This document shows, piece after piece, positions 43,418-51,962 of a DNA stretch of 64,000 bases. The notes under the pieces were generated by a model. The model had not been told where the DNA came from. It ran no database searches and worked only from the letters and a program-made list of their open reading frames with translations. The position numbers and the translations under genes were made by a program. The stretch spans positions 1 through 64,000 of the forward strand of contig NZ_JABWMH010000005.1 of assembly GCF_013371215.1 (NCBI RefSeq), written 5' to 3'. The stretch's first letter is position 1. The number at the start of each line of letters is the position of its first letter. This DNA is from Parasphingorhabdus flavimaris. GTDB lineage: Bacteria; Pseudomonadota; Alphaproteobacteria; Sphingomonadales; Sphingomonadaceae.

Positions 43418-44956
43418 ATGACTGCGGCAGACAACAACCCTTTGATTGATCGCCGTCAGGCTATGCGCGGCGCGGCCATGGCTGGAGCGGGCGCAATGTT
43501 TCTTTCGCCCGCCATGGCGCTGTCGGCCAGTAGCGATATGTCCGCAATTCGCAGGGCTGCGGAAGCGGGTCGCCAAGCGTCAATTCAACGGATTCAGGAC
43601 TGGATCAAGCTCCCCTCGATTGCAGCGGAAGACCGCAACATGCCCGAAGGAGCAGACTATATGGCATCGCTGGCCCAGGATGCCGGATTCCAGCATGTCG
43701 AAATCGTTCCAACCGACGGGTATCCTGGCGTCTTCGCGACGCTCGATGCAGGCGCTCCACGGACGCTCGGCATCTATTTCATGTATGACGTCAAGCAATT
43801 TGACCCGGCGGAATGGTCTTCCCCTCCGCTAGCTGGAGCGATCGTCGACCGGCCCGGTTTTGGCAAGGCTATCATGGGCCGCGGGGCGGTCAACCAGAAG
43901 GGGCCGGAAGCGACCTTCCTTGCCGCGCTGCATGCGATCCGCGCCGCGGGCCGAAAACTTCCCGTCAATATTGTCCTAATCGCCGAAGGCGAGGAAGAGA
44001 TTGGCTCGCCGCATTTCAAGCAGGTCGCGACCAAGCCGAATGTACTCGCGGCGCTGAAAAAGTGCGAGGGCATCTTCATTCCGGCGAGCTGGCAGGACAA
44101 GAACGGCAATGTCAGCGTCAATCTCGGTTCCAAGGGCATCGTCGAACTCGAACTGGTAGCCAGCGGCGAAAAATGGGGCCGCGGACCAAAGGGCGATATT
44201 CATTCCAGCCTGAAGGCGATGGTCGACAGTCCGACCTGGCGGCTGGTGCAGGCGCTGCAGACTCTGGTCACGCCAGATGGTAACACGCCGGCGATCGACG
44301 GCTGGTTCGAGAATGTCCGGCCGCTGACCGCGCGCGAGAAGGCCCTGATCGCCGAGACCGCCCGCAATTCCGACGAAGCCCAGCGCAAGGCGATTTTGGG
44401 CGTCGAGACTTGGATTGACGACCTGCCGTTCGAGCAAGCGCTGCAACGCCTCGCCCAGGAACCAACAGTCAATATAGAAGGGTTGGTCGCCGGCTATACC
44501 GGACCCGGCGGCAAGACCATTCTGCCGGGCGCCGCCACCGCCAAGATCGACCTGCGCCTCGTTCCCAACCAGACCCGCGCAGAAGCCGAAACCAAATTGC
44601 GCGCCCATCTTGATGCCAGAGGATTCCCCGACGTCGAGGTCAATGTCAGCGGCGGTTATGACCCGACCGAGACCGATGAAAACAGCCGCCTGATCCGCAC
44701 CGAGCTGGCCACCTATGAACGCGCAGGCATTACGGCGACGCTCAATCCGCGGCTCGCCGGATCATGGCCGGGAGCCACCTTCACCGCGCCGCCGGTCTCC
44801 ATTCCCGCCGGTCATTTCGGCATGGGCCACGGCGCGGGCGCGCATGCGCCGGATGAATATTATGTCGTCGAGTCGACCAATGCCAAGGTCGCCGGCCTTG
44901 TCGACGCCACCATGGGCTATGCTGACTTCCTCTACCAGCTGGCGGCGATCCGATAG
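43418..44956 (+). CDS. M20-family metallo-hydrolase with altered metal ligands, Tat-exported
   Basis: About 512 residues. ATG 43418 lies eight bases after GGGAG, a better distance than ATG 43412. The N-terminus DRRQAMRGAAMAGAGAMFL is a twin-arginine signal. The body aligns with M20 peptidases: EWSSPPLAGAIVD, EGEEEIGSPHF and the C-terminal GAGAHAPDEYY. However, the usual GHYDV motif reads FMYDVKQFDP (His to Met) and the usual GRGxSDDKG reads MGRGAVNQKGP (Asp to Asn). Two of the expected metal ligands therefore appear replaced, while the catalytic Glu and the last His remain. It may be a divergent subfamily with an altered metal site. Function uncertain. Confidence 0.8.
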   Translation: MTAADNNPLIDRRQAMRGAAMAGAGAMFLSPAMALSASSDMSAIRRAAEAGRQASIQRIQDWIKLPSIAAEDRNMPEGADYMASLAQDAGFQHVEIVPTDGYPGVFATLDAGAPRTLGIYFMYDVKQFDPAEWSSPPLAGAIVDRPGFGKAIMGRGAVNQKGPEATFLAALHAIRAAGRKLPVNIVLIAEGEEEIGSPHFKQVATKPNVLAALKKCEGIFIPASWQDKNGNVSVNLGSKGIVELELVASGEKWGRGPKGDIHSSLKAMVDSPTWRLVQALQTLVTPDGNTPAIDGWFENVRPLTAREKALIAETARNSDEAQRKAILGVETWIDDLPFEQALQRLAQEPTVNIEGLVAGYTGPGGKTILPGAATAKIDLRLVPNQTRAEAETKLRAHLDARGFPDVEVNVSGGYDPTETDENSRLIRTELATYERAGITATLNPRLAGSWPGATFTAPPVSIPAGHFGMGHGAGAHAPDEYYVVESTNAKVAGLVDATMGYADFLYQLAAIR

Positions 44957-44960
44957 ATTT

Positions 44961-45031
44961 CGTTAGTGGTGAGCCTGTCGAACCACGCCTCCGGGACGAG
45001 AAGCACCCTTCGACAAGCTCAGGGCTAACGG
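44961..45031. repeat. intergenic palindromic repeat, copy 2
   Basis: CGTTAGTGGTGAGCCTGTCG on the left and CTTCGACAAGCTCAGGGCTAACGG on the right repeat the element at 38652-38747 with compensating changes (TTAG with CTAA), which supports conservation of the hairpin rather than of the bases. It lies between the convergent M20 and haloalkane dehalogenase genes, where it could stop transcription from both sides. Confidence 0.78.
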
Positions 45032-45057
45032 ATTCGATCCGAACATCACCGCCCGCC

Positions 45058-45969
45058 CTATATATCCCCGAATGCCTTGAGCGCAGCCGGCGCGACGACA
45101 TCGCCCCATTCCTGCACGAAATGCCCTGCCTCCTCGATCAGCAGCGGTTCGGGACAGCCCCTGATCAGACCATGCATCATCTTCATCACCGGCGGGCCGA
45201 GCACCGGATCGGAGCCGCCGATCGCCATGAAGCTGGGGCCTGAGAATTCGCCGCTCCAGAAGGCCGCCGCCTGCTGGCTGACCGCAACCCCGTCCATGTC
45301 CGGCTCGACCGGCACCAGCGCCGGAAAGGTCCTCGCGCCGGCCTGATAGCGGTCATCCGGATAAGGGGCATTATAGGCGGCAATCTCTGCCTCGCCCATC
45401 TCGGGCGTGCCGCGGGCGATAATCTGGCCGGCGTCAAATTCCGGCACGGTCAGCGCATATTGCTTCCACGCGTTGAAGCCGTCGCCCGCTCCGGTGCCGA
45501 GGCCGAGCGCGGTGTTCATGATGATCAGCCGCGACAGCCGCGCCTTGAACGCCGCGTCCACCGGCAGAGTCAGCCCGATCAGCCCGCCCCAGTCCTGCAC
45601 CACCAGGGTGATATTTTTCAGGTCGAGCCGCTCGACCAAAGCCAATATATGAATGCGGTGGAAGTCGAAGCTATAGGTCGCGAAATCGGTCGGCTTGTCG
45701 GAGCGGCCAAAGCCGAAGAAATCGGGGCACACCACCCGCGCGCCGGTGGCGGTGAAATGCGGGATCATCTTGCGATAGAGGAACGACCAGCTCGGCTCGC
45801 CGTGCAGACAGAGAAAAGTCTTCTCCGCATAAGCTGGCCCGGTATCGACCCAGGCGGCGCGCAATCCTTCATAGCCGGGCAGGTCATCGGCGTATTCCAC
45901 CGGATAATCAAAGTCGGGGAGATTGTTGAAACGGTCTTCCGGCGTGCGGAGGGCGGGGATTGCGGTCAT
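45058..45969 (-). CDS. haloalkane dehalogenase (HLD-I-like)
   Basis: A 303-residue alpha/beta hydrolase. CLHGEPSWSFLYRKM (about 53-67) supplies the oxyanion/HGEP motif with the halide-binding Trp. VVQDWGGLIGL carries the nucleophile Asp (about 125) and a second halide-stabilising Trp. The C-terminal EAGHFVQEWG has the catalytic His. These match DhlA/DhmA-type dehalogenases, which hydrolyse C-halogen bonds to alcohols. No signal peptide. Close relatives include epoxide hydrolases, but the HGEPSW and QDWGG residues favour dehalogenase. No other dehalogenation gene adjoins. Confidence 0.9.
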   Translation of the reverse strand: MTAIPALRTPEDRFNNLPDFDYPVEYADDLPGYEGLRAAWVDTGPAYAEKTFLCLHGEPSWSFLYRKMIPHFTATGARVVCPDFFGFGRSDKPTDFATYSFDFHRIHILALVERLDLKNITLVVQDWGGLIGLTLPVDAAFKARLSRLIIMNTALGLGTGAGDGFNAWKQYALTVPEFDAGQIIARGTPEMGEAEIAAYNAPYPDDRYQAGARTFPALVPVEPDMDGVAVSQQAAAFWSGEFSGPSFMAIGGSDPVLGPPVMKMMHGLIRGCPEPLLIEEAGHFVQEWGDVVAPAALKAFGDI

Positions 45970-46421
45970 GGCGGAGGCTCCTGTCTGTCTCTGCCCTGAC
46001 CTAGCAGAAGTCGGATAGGGGCGAAATGCGGCTTGTCGAAATAGCGCCCCAAATGGCCAAAGTTCGTCAAAGTTTGGGCCAAGGACCGGTTATTTTGCGT
46101 GATGTTGGATAGATAGTTGCGGAACCACGAAATTATCGTTCCAACAGATGGTCCAGACGGTGGCAGAGCCCTCGTTGCTCCAGCACCCTGACGGGGCGGC
46201 CTCGCCAGCCCGGCTCCACCATCAAAACGTGCTATTTTTGCAACTTTCCAAGCTTATCGAAATTTATCCGGTTTGTGATGGAACGACATTGGCCTGTGGA
46301 CCGTTCACCCTACTCGCCGATCAATTGCGCCCAGTATTTGGCCAGCTGTCGACGATAAAGCCGCAATGATAGCGGACATCACCGGAACGCTTTCGTTCCA
46401 TAGTTAGTTAATTGGAGTAAA
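45970..46421. other. 452-base non-coding region before the outer-membrane protein gene
   Basis: No gene is supported. A GC-rich segment at about 46157-46222 can fold (GGTGGCAGAGCC pairing with GGCTCCACC), and a CTATTTTTGC stretch follows at about 46230-46239. This might be a small RNA with a terminator, or a structured leader. A 73-codon open frame (46148-46369) overlaps it but has no ribosome site or recognisable features. The promoter of the barrel-protein gene should be in the last 100 bases. Confidence 0.35.
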
Positions 46422-47153
46422 ATGATGAAATCCCCCCTGATCACCCCCCTGATCCTCTCTTCCGTTGTTGGTGCCTTTGCCGTGGCCGCTCCTGCCGCCG
46501 CCCAGTCCGACTCCACCTTCACCGGTCCCCGCGCTGAAATCCTCGGCGGCTATGATACGCTGCGTTCGGGCAGCGACGTTGATGTCGACACCGACAATGA
46601 CGGCATTTTCGAAAATAACACGCTCGACCAGTCGGTCGACGGTTTCGCTTATGGCGTCGCTCTCGGCTATGACATTGACGCCGGCCCGGTCGTTCTCGGC
46701 CTCGAAGGCGAATATATGGACTCGACCGGCAGCCAGGAAGGCGATGAAGACGTCAACGCGCCGTTCGGATATCGCATCAACCTGAAGCGCGATCTCTATA
46801 TCGGTGCGCGTATCGGTGCCAAGGTCACCCCGACCACCCTGCTCTATGCCAAGGGCGGCTACACCAACACCGCGGTCGAATCCCGCTTCCAGGACCGCGC
46901 AGAAGCCGATGGCGTCGACCTGAACTTTGACGACAGCCAGCAGGTTGACGGCTATCGTCTCGGCGCGGGCGTCGAGCAGGTGATCGGCACCGGCGGCAAC
47001 GGCAATGGCTCCGGCGCGTTCGTCAAGCTCGAGTATCGCTATTCCAACTATAGCTCGCTCAAATATAACGACACATTGTTCAATGATAACAATGAAATCG
47101 GCGTCGACCTCGACCGCCACCAGGTCGTCGCGGGCGTTGGTTTCCGCTTCTAG
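46422..47153 (+). CDS. outer-membrane beta-barrel protein (OmpA/Omp25-like)
   Basis: A 243-residue protein with a signal peptide ending AAPAAAQ. GPRAEILGGYDTLRSGSD begins the barrel, with alternating strands such as YGVALGYDI, VLGLEGEYMD, RDLYIGARIGAKV and the terminal HQVVAGVGFRF, whose final Phe is the BAM insertion signal. It resembles the eight-stranded porin-like family of Omp25/31 in alphaproteobacteria. An acidic loop with DVDVDTDNDG could bind calcium. GGAG precedes the double ATG at 46422/46425. A strong terminator follows. Confidence 0.88.
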   Translation: MMKSPLITPLILSSVVGAFAVAAPAAAQSDSTFTGPRAEILGGYDTLRSGSDVDVDTDNDGIFENNTLDQSVDGFAYGVALGYDIDAGPVVLGLEGEYMDSTGSQEGDEDVNAPFGYRINLKRDLYIGARIGAKVTPTTLLYAKGGYTNTAVESRFQDRAEADGVDLNFDDSQQVDGYRLGAGVEQVIGTGGNGNGSGAFVKLEYRYSNYSSLKYNDTLFNDNNEIGVDLDRHQVVAGVGFRF

Positions 47154-47175
47154 GCTGGAGCTAGCCTAACCACAG

Positions 47176-47211
47176 AAGGGCGCGCCGTTCGATGGACGGG
47201 GCGCCCTTTTC
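47176..47211 (+). terminator. intrinsic terminator after the barrel-protein gene
   Basis: AAGGGCGC (47176-47183) pairs with GCGCCCTT (47201-47208), enclosing a 17-base loop, and the right arm runs into TTTTCTTG. This is a classical rho-independent terminator for the upstream gene and could also serve the convergent HMCES gene. Confidence 0.85.
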
Positions 47212-47242
47212 TTGTTTCAGGAAATGGTCTGCCGCGAACGAC

Positions 47243-47833
47243 CTATGCGTCCGCCATCGTCATCAATTGTGACGGAAAGGGCGTCGCCAGCGCTTCGGCA
47301 TCATCGCCAGCCAGCCAGCGGTCATAATCATCGGGCTGCAGGATCACCGGCATCGCCTTGGGATGGACGGGCTTGACCAGCGGGTTCGGCTCACAGGTCA
47401 GAAAAGCGAAGACATTGCCCTCATCCGATGGCCGCCAGATTCCGGCGAAGGCGGACACCGGCGCTTCCTTGACCGTGAACCAGCATTCCTCCCGCCCCGC
47501 ATTGGGCTTGGGCTCAGCAAAGCGGGTGAAGGGAACGAGGCAGCGCTGTTCGGGCCTTGTCAGCATCGATCGCCAGAACGGGCTGGACAGGTTGCGGACA
47601 TTGGTGATGCGCTTGGTTACCGTGGTTCCTGGCCGCTTGCCCTTCATGGTCAGCGGCACACCCCATTGCATGCTGTCGAGCATTTTCTGCCCCTGATCGA
47701 CCCTCACAACCGCGGCCTGATATTTCGGCCAGATATCGATCTTTATTTCGGAAAAGGGCGGAACAATGTCGCTGCCGATATATTCCTGCCATGTGGGAAT
47801 GGCTTCGGGATGATTTTGATAGTGGTTGCACAT
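47243..47833 (-). CDS. SOS-response-associated peptidase (HMCES/YedK family)
   Basis: A 196-residue SRAP-domain protein. After Met removal, Cys2 of MCNHYQ becomes the N-terminal nucleophile that forms a thiazolidine crosslink with abasic sites in single-stranded DNA. FTRFAEPKP holds the conserved Glu (about 107) and HPKAMPVIL the catalytic His (about 158). KRITNVRNLSS fits the DNA-binding Asn/Arg region. The protein shields abasic sites from cleavage during replication. No lexA box was identified upstream. Confidence 0.9.
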   Translation of the reverse strand: MCNHYQNHPEAIPTWQEYIGSDIVPPFSEIKIDIWPKYQAAVVRVDQGQKMLDSMQWGVPLTMKGKRPGTTVTKRITNVRNLSSPFWRSMLTRPEQRCLVPFTRFAEPKPNAGREECWFTVKEAPVSAFAGIWRPSDEGNVFAFLTCEPNPLVKPVHPKAMPVILQPDDYDRWLAGDDAEALATPFPSQLMTMADA

Positions 47834-48058
47834 GGGTGCAATGTGCCTGACTCCCGAGTAGCCACAAGCACTAAATGCCGTCAGATATAAATAGGGAGCG
47901 GAAGCGCTCGGCGATTTCCTGGTCGCACGGGGAATAACGGTGACAGTTTACCAAATGCACTAAATCGTTGCCAGCTGCCTGCATTGCGGCTTGATCTCAA
48001 CCCCCTCCCCGCAATTCCGGTAGCGTCCCGCCCCCGAATATGCCACCTTCGCTCCACT

Positions 48059-49513
48059 TTGAAAAACCCGGAACCCGCCCCCCTCCACCTGACCCTCCCC
48101 AACCGCCTGTCCTATGGTCTTGGCGGGGCGGTCTATGCGGTGAAGGAAGCGGCCTATGTCATGTTCGTGCTGCTGTTCTACACGCAGGTGCTGGGGCTGA
48201 GCGGGACGGCGACCGGGATCGTGCTGTCGCTCAGCCTGGTCTGGGACGCGGTGTCGGACCCGATGGTCGGCAGCTGGTCCGACCGCTACAAGAGCCGCTG
48301 GGGGCGGCGGCATCCGTTCATGATCTATGCCACCGTGCCGATGGGCCTGGGCTTTGTCGCGCTGTTTGCGCCGCCGGAATTCGTGCTCGACAGCCAGCTG
48401 TGGCTGGCGGCATGGCTGCTGGGCTGTTCGCTGTGGATCCGCACCGCGCTGACCTTTTTCTCGATTCCGCATTATACGCTGGTGGCGGAAATCTCGCAGG
48501 ATTATCACGAGCGCAGCGCCCTGATGGGACAGCGGACCGCCTTCCTGTTTCTCACCACGCTGCTGCTGCCCTCGGCCTGCCTCTATTTCCTGTTCGACGA
48601 GGGCGCGGGCGGCGATGGCCGCTTTGTCGCGAGCAATTACGTGACCTATGGCTGGCTGTCGGCGCTGATCGTCTGGATCACCGCGACGGCGTGCATCGCC
48701 GGGACTTGGAAATTCATCGGCCATACCAGGATCGACCCCAGGCGGGCGCCGTCGACGCCCGGATTTGCCGGACTGTGGCTTGATTTTCTCTCGACCTTCC
48801 AGAACCGCAATTTCCGCAACGTGCTCGCCTATGATCTGGGCGCGACCGCGGCCTATGGCATCACCGTCGCGCTCAATATCATCTTCTGGACCTATTTCTG
48901 GGAATTGCAGGCGACCGAGACGGGACTGGTGCTCGGCCTGTCCGTGCTGATCGCGGTGCCGATCGCGATGGTCTTCCTGAAGACCGCCGGCCGGCGGATG
49001 GCCAAGCATGACATTGTCAAATGGGCGGTGATCGTGATGCTGCTCGATCTGTCCTGGCCCTATCTGCTGCGCTGGTTCGCCCTGATCCCGGACAATGGCG
49101 ATCCGCTGATCTTCGCGATCCTGGTCATCCAGAACGCCATTTTCATGAGCTTCTTCATCCTGCGGATCGTGGCGATCACCTCGCTGACCGCCGACCTGAC
49201 CGACGAGCATGAAGCCGAAACCGGCCTCAGGCAGGAGGGCGGTTTCTACGCGGTGCTGCAGTTCACGACCAAGCTCGGCGGCGCGGTGGGGCCGCTTTAT
49301 GGCGGTTTCGCGCTCGACATGGTCGGGCTGGAAGAAGGCATGCGACCGGGAGCGGTTGAACAGTCGGCGCTCGACGCGCTGGTCTGGATCGGCGCCGCCG
49401 CGATCGTGCCGCTGATGCTGGTGGCCTTTTACTTCACCTTTCGCTTCTCGATGACCGAGGAACGCTTGCGGCAAATTCAGGCGCTGATCGCCCGACGGCG
49501 CCGGGACGAATAA
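48059..49513 (+). CDS. GPH-family cation symporter (MelB-like MFS transporter)
   Basis: About 484 residues, 12 predicted helices. LPNRLSYGLGGAVYAVKEA opens helix 1; DAVSDPMVGSWSDRYKSRWGRRHPFM (about residues 57-82) is the loop 2-3 signature of glycoside-pentoside-hexuronide symporters, including the MelB cation-site Asp equivalents. It probably imports a sugar or glycoside with Na+ or H+. I choose TTG 48059, because upstream in-frame sequence (from TTG 47984) is Pro/Arg-rich and lies in non-coding DNA. The leader seems very short. No sugar catabolic genes adjoin. Confidence 0.82.
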   Translation: MKNPEPAPLHLTLPNRLSYGLGGAVYAVKEAAYVMFVLLFYTQVLGLSGTATGIVLSLSLVWDAVSDPMVGSWSDRYKSRWGRRHPFMIYATVPMGLGFVALFAPPEFVLDSQLWLAAWLLGCSLWIRTALTFFSIPHYTLVAEISQDYHERSALMGQRTAFLFLTTLLLPSACLYFLFDEGAGGDGRFVASNYVTYGWLSALIVWITATACIAGTWKFIGHTRIDPRRAPSTPGFAGLWLDFLSTFQNRNFRNVLAYDLGATAAYGITVALNIIFWTYFWELQATETGLVLGLSVLIAVPIAMVFLKTAGRRMAKHDIVKWAVIVMLLDLSWPYLLRWFALIPDNGDPLIFAILVIQNAIFMSFFILRIVAITSLTADLTDEHEAETGLRQEGGFYAVLQFTTKLGGAVGPLYGGFALDMVGLEEGMRPGAVEQSALDALVWIGAAAIVPLMLVAFYFTFRFSMTEERLRQIQALIARRRRDE

Positions 49514-49541
49514 AAAGGGGGCCAAGAACGGCCCCCTTCTC
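49512..49541. terminator. bidirectional intrinsic terminator
   Basis: AAGGGGGCC (49515-49523) pairs with GGCCCCCTT (49530-49538) around a six-base loop; A-tracts precede it and TTCT follows. It sits between the convergent symporter and dcp genes, so it can serve both strands. Confidence 0.85.
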
Positions 49542-49590
49542 AAATTCCATCCGGACAACCGCGGCCTGTTTCGCCGCGACGCCCTCAACC

Positions 49591-51792
49591 TCACTCACCC
49601 GGTACAGGGAACCCGCGCTTCTTGAGGATATATTTGACCTCCGGATCGCGGCCGCGGAACTTGCGATAGGCTTCCTTGCGGTCGGTTTCATTGCCGGTCG
49701 CCAGCAGGATCGAACGGAAGCGCTCGGCGGTTTCCTGGTCCCACGGACTGCCAGCCTCTTCAAAGGCGGCCCAGGTGTCGGCGTCCATCGTTTCCGACCA
49801 GAGATAGCTGTAATAGCCGGCCGAATAGGCGTCCGACGAGAAGAGATGGTTGAACTGTGGCAGACGGTGCCGCATCACGATCTCTTTCGGCATGCCGATT
49901 TCGGTCAGGGTCTCGCGCTCGAACGCGTCCGGGTCGGTGACCGCTTCCGCACGGTTGTGCAGCTTCATGTCGACGATCGCCGAGGACAGATATTCAACCG
50001 TCGAGAAACCCTCGTTGAAGGTCTTGGACGCCTGGATCTTTTCAACCAGCTCCTGCGGGATCGGCTCTCCGGTCTTGTAGTGGAGCGCGTAGGTCGACAG
50101 GATATAGGGCGTCATCAACCAGTTCTCGTTCACCTGGCTCGGATATTCGACAAAGTCGCGCGGCGTGCCCGCGAGGCCCGGATAGGTGATGTCATAGTTG
50201 AGATAATGCAGCGCATGACCGAATTCGTGGAACAGGGTCGTCGCGTCATCGAGGCTGATCAGGGTTGGCTCACCGTCGCCGCCCTTGACGAAATTATTGT
50301 TGTTCGACGCGATCGTATATTCATTCTCGCCACCCAGTTTATAGGCGTCCTTGTAGGTGGTCATCCACGCACCGGAACGCTTGCCGTTGCGGGCAAAATT
50401 GTCGAAAAACTGGACGCCGATGACCTTGTCGCCGCGCTTGACTTCAAAGGTGCGGACCTCGGGATCGAAAACAGGGATGGTGCCGGTGGTTTCGGTGAAG
50501 GTCATGCCGTAGAGCTTGCCCGCTGCATCAAACAGCGCGTCCATCATTTTGTCGAGCTGGAAATAGGGTTTGATCTCGGCGGAATCGAGGTCATATTTCG
50601 CCTTGCGGACCTTCTCCGCATAATAGCGATAATCCCAGGGTTCGATGGTGATGCCGGCGCCTTCCGCGTCAGCAATCGCCTGCATGTCGGCAACTTCCTC
50701 ACCGACGCGGGCGACGGCGGCTGGCCAGACCTTCATCATCAGGTCCATAGCCGCTTCCGGCTCTTTCGCCATCGTGTCAGCCATGCGGTAATGGGCGTGG
50801 GTCTTGAAGCCCAGAAGCTTGGCGCGGTCGGCGCGCAGCTTCAGGATCTTGGCGATGGTCGCGTTGGTGTCGTTCTTGTCGCCATTGTCGCCGCGATTGA
50901 CATAGGCGTTGTAGACTTTCTCGCGCAGATCGCGACGGGTCGAATTCTGCAGGAAGGGCTGCATCACCGAGCGGGTGTTTTTCAGCGCCCAGCCGGTCTT
51001 GCCCTGCTCTTGCGCGGCCGCCTTGAGCGAGGCGACAAAACTGTCCGGCAGGCCAGCCAGATCGGCTTCGTCGGTCAGGAAGATGAAGCTTTCCTCGTCG
51101 GCCAGTACCTTGTTGGAGAAGTCGTTGAACGCCTTCGACAATTCGGTGTTGTAGGCGATCAGCTGTTCCTTGTCCGCACCACCCAGCAGAGCGCCATTGC
51201 GCACCAGCTGTTCGTAGTTGCGCTCGACCAGTCGGGTCTGCTGGGCATCGAGGCCGGCGGAAGCGCGATTGTCGTAAACCGCTTTGGTCTTGGCGAGCAA
51301 TTTGGGGTCGAGAGTCAGCTGGTCGAAGAAAGCGGAGACTTTCGGCAGCCATTCGCCCTGGATTTCGCGGACCTGGTCGTTGGACAGGTTGCTGCTGTGC
51401 ACGCCCCAGATGGCGAACAGATTATTGGCTTCATTGCCAACCAGTTCCATCGGAACGGTGAAATTTTCAAAGGTCGCGGGGGCCGGATTGTCGCGGATCG
51501 CGTTCACTTCGGTCTGGATCTTGTCCATTGTCTGCTGGAAGGCCTGCGGGAAGTCGGCAACATTGACTTCATCCCACGGCGGGACGCCATCATAGGGGCC
51601 GGTCCAGGGTTGGAGGACGCTGTTTTCGGTCGTCGCTTCGGGCGCCGACTGCATCGCGCTCATCTTGTTCAGTTCAGCTGTGGTCATTTTTTTCCCATGA
51701 TTGTCGGCTAAAGCGGGTGACGCGGTCGCGCCGATCAGCGCGGCGCTGGATACGCCCAGAAAGATTTTACGGCTGGTAATCGTGAATCGCAT
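49591..51792 (-). CDS. dcp: M3 peptidyl-dipeptidase (Dcp-like), exported
   Basis: A 733-residue M3 zinc metallopeptidase. A signal peptide (IFLGVSSAALIGATASPALA) suggests a periplasmic enzyme. The zinc site is LFHEFGHALHYL (about 523-534), with Glu as catalytic base, and the third ligand Glu lies about 25 residues later. FVEYPSQVNENW and the C-terminal AERFRSILLATGN and FRGRDPEVKYIL are typical Dcp blocks. It removes C-terminal dipeptides from oligopeptides. The length exceeds E. coli Dcp (about 680) mainly through the N-terminal extension. Confidence 0.93.
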   Translation of the reverse strand: MRFTITSRKIFLGVSSAALIGATASPALADNHGKKMTTAELNKMSAMQSAPEATTENSVLQPWTGPYDGVPPWDEVNVADFPQAFQQTMDKIQTEVNAIRDNPAPATFENFTVPMELVGNEANNLFAIWGVHSSNLSNDQVREIQGEWLPKVSAFFDQLTLDPKLLAKTKAVYDNRASAGLDAQQTRLVERNYEQLVRNGALLGGADKEQLIAYNTELSKAFNDFSNKVLADEESFIFLTDEADLAGLPDSFVASLKAAAQEQGKTGWALKNTRSVMQPFLQNSTRRDLREKVYNAYVNRGDNGDKNDTNATIAKILKLRADRAKLLGFKTHAHYRMADTMAKEPEAAMDLMMKVWPAAVARVGEEVADMQAIADAEGAGITIEPWDYRYYAEKVRKAKYDLDSAEIKPYFQLDKMMDALFDAAGKLYGMTFTETTGTIPVFDPEVRTFEVKRGDKVIGVQFFDNFARNGKRSGAWMTTYKDAYKLGGENEYTIASNNNNFVKGGDGEPTLISLDDATTLFHEFGHALHYLNYDITYPGLAGTPRDFVEYPSQVNENWLMTPYILSTYALHYKTGEPIPQELVEKIQASKTFNEGFSTVEYLSSAIVDMKLHNRAEAVTDPDAFERETLTEIGMPKEIVMRHRLPQFNHLFSSDAYSAGYYSYLWSETMDADTWAAFEEAGSPWDQETAERFRSILLATGNETDRKEAYRKFRGRDPEVKYILKKRGFPVPGE

Positions 51793-51962
51793 GTATTTTT
51801 CTCCAAATATCGAACCGCTGTCGCGGGTCTCTCAAAAGCACCTGATGTGTATTTGGGGATGGTCTAGCCAATGCGAAGCGGAAACGCAAAAAAGGTTTCG
51901 TTGGAAATCATCTTTTAGACGAACGACTATTAGCCGACGATGAACCGCAACGAAAAAGACCG

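Noticed and set aside
46148-46369. Open frame of 73 codons upstream of the barrel-protein gene
   Set aside because: No ribosome site, mixed composition, lies over a foldable GC-rich segment; treated as non-coding.
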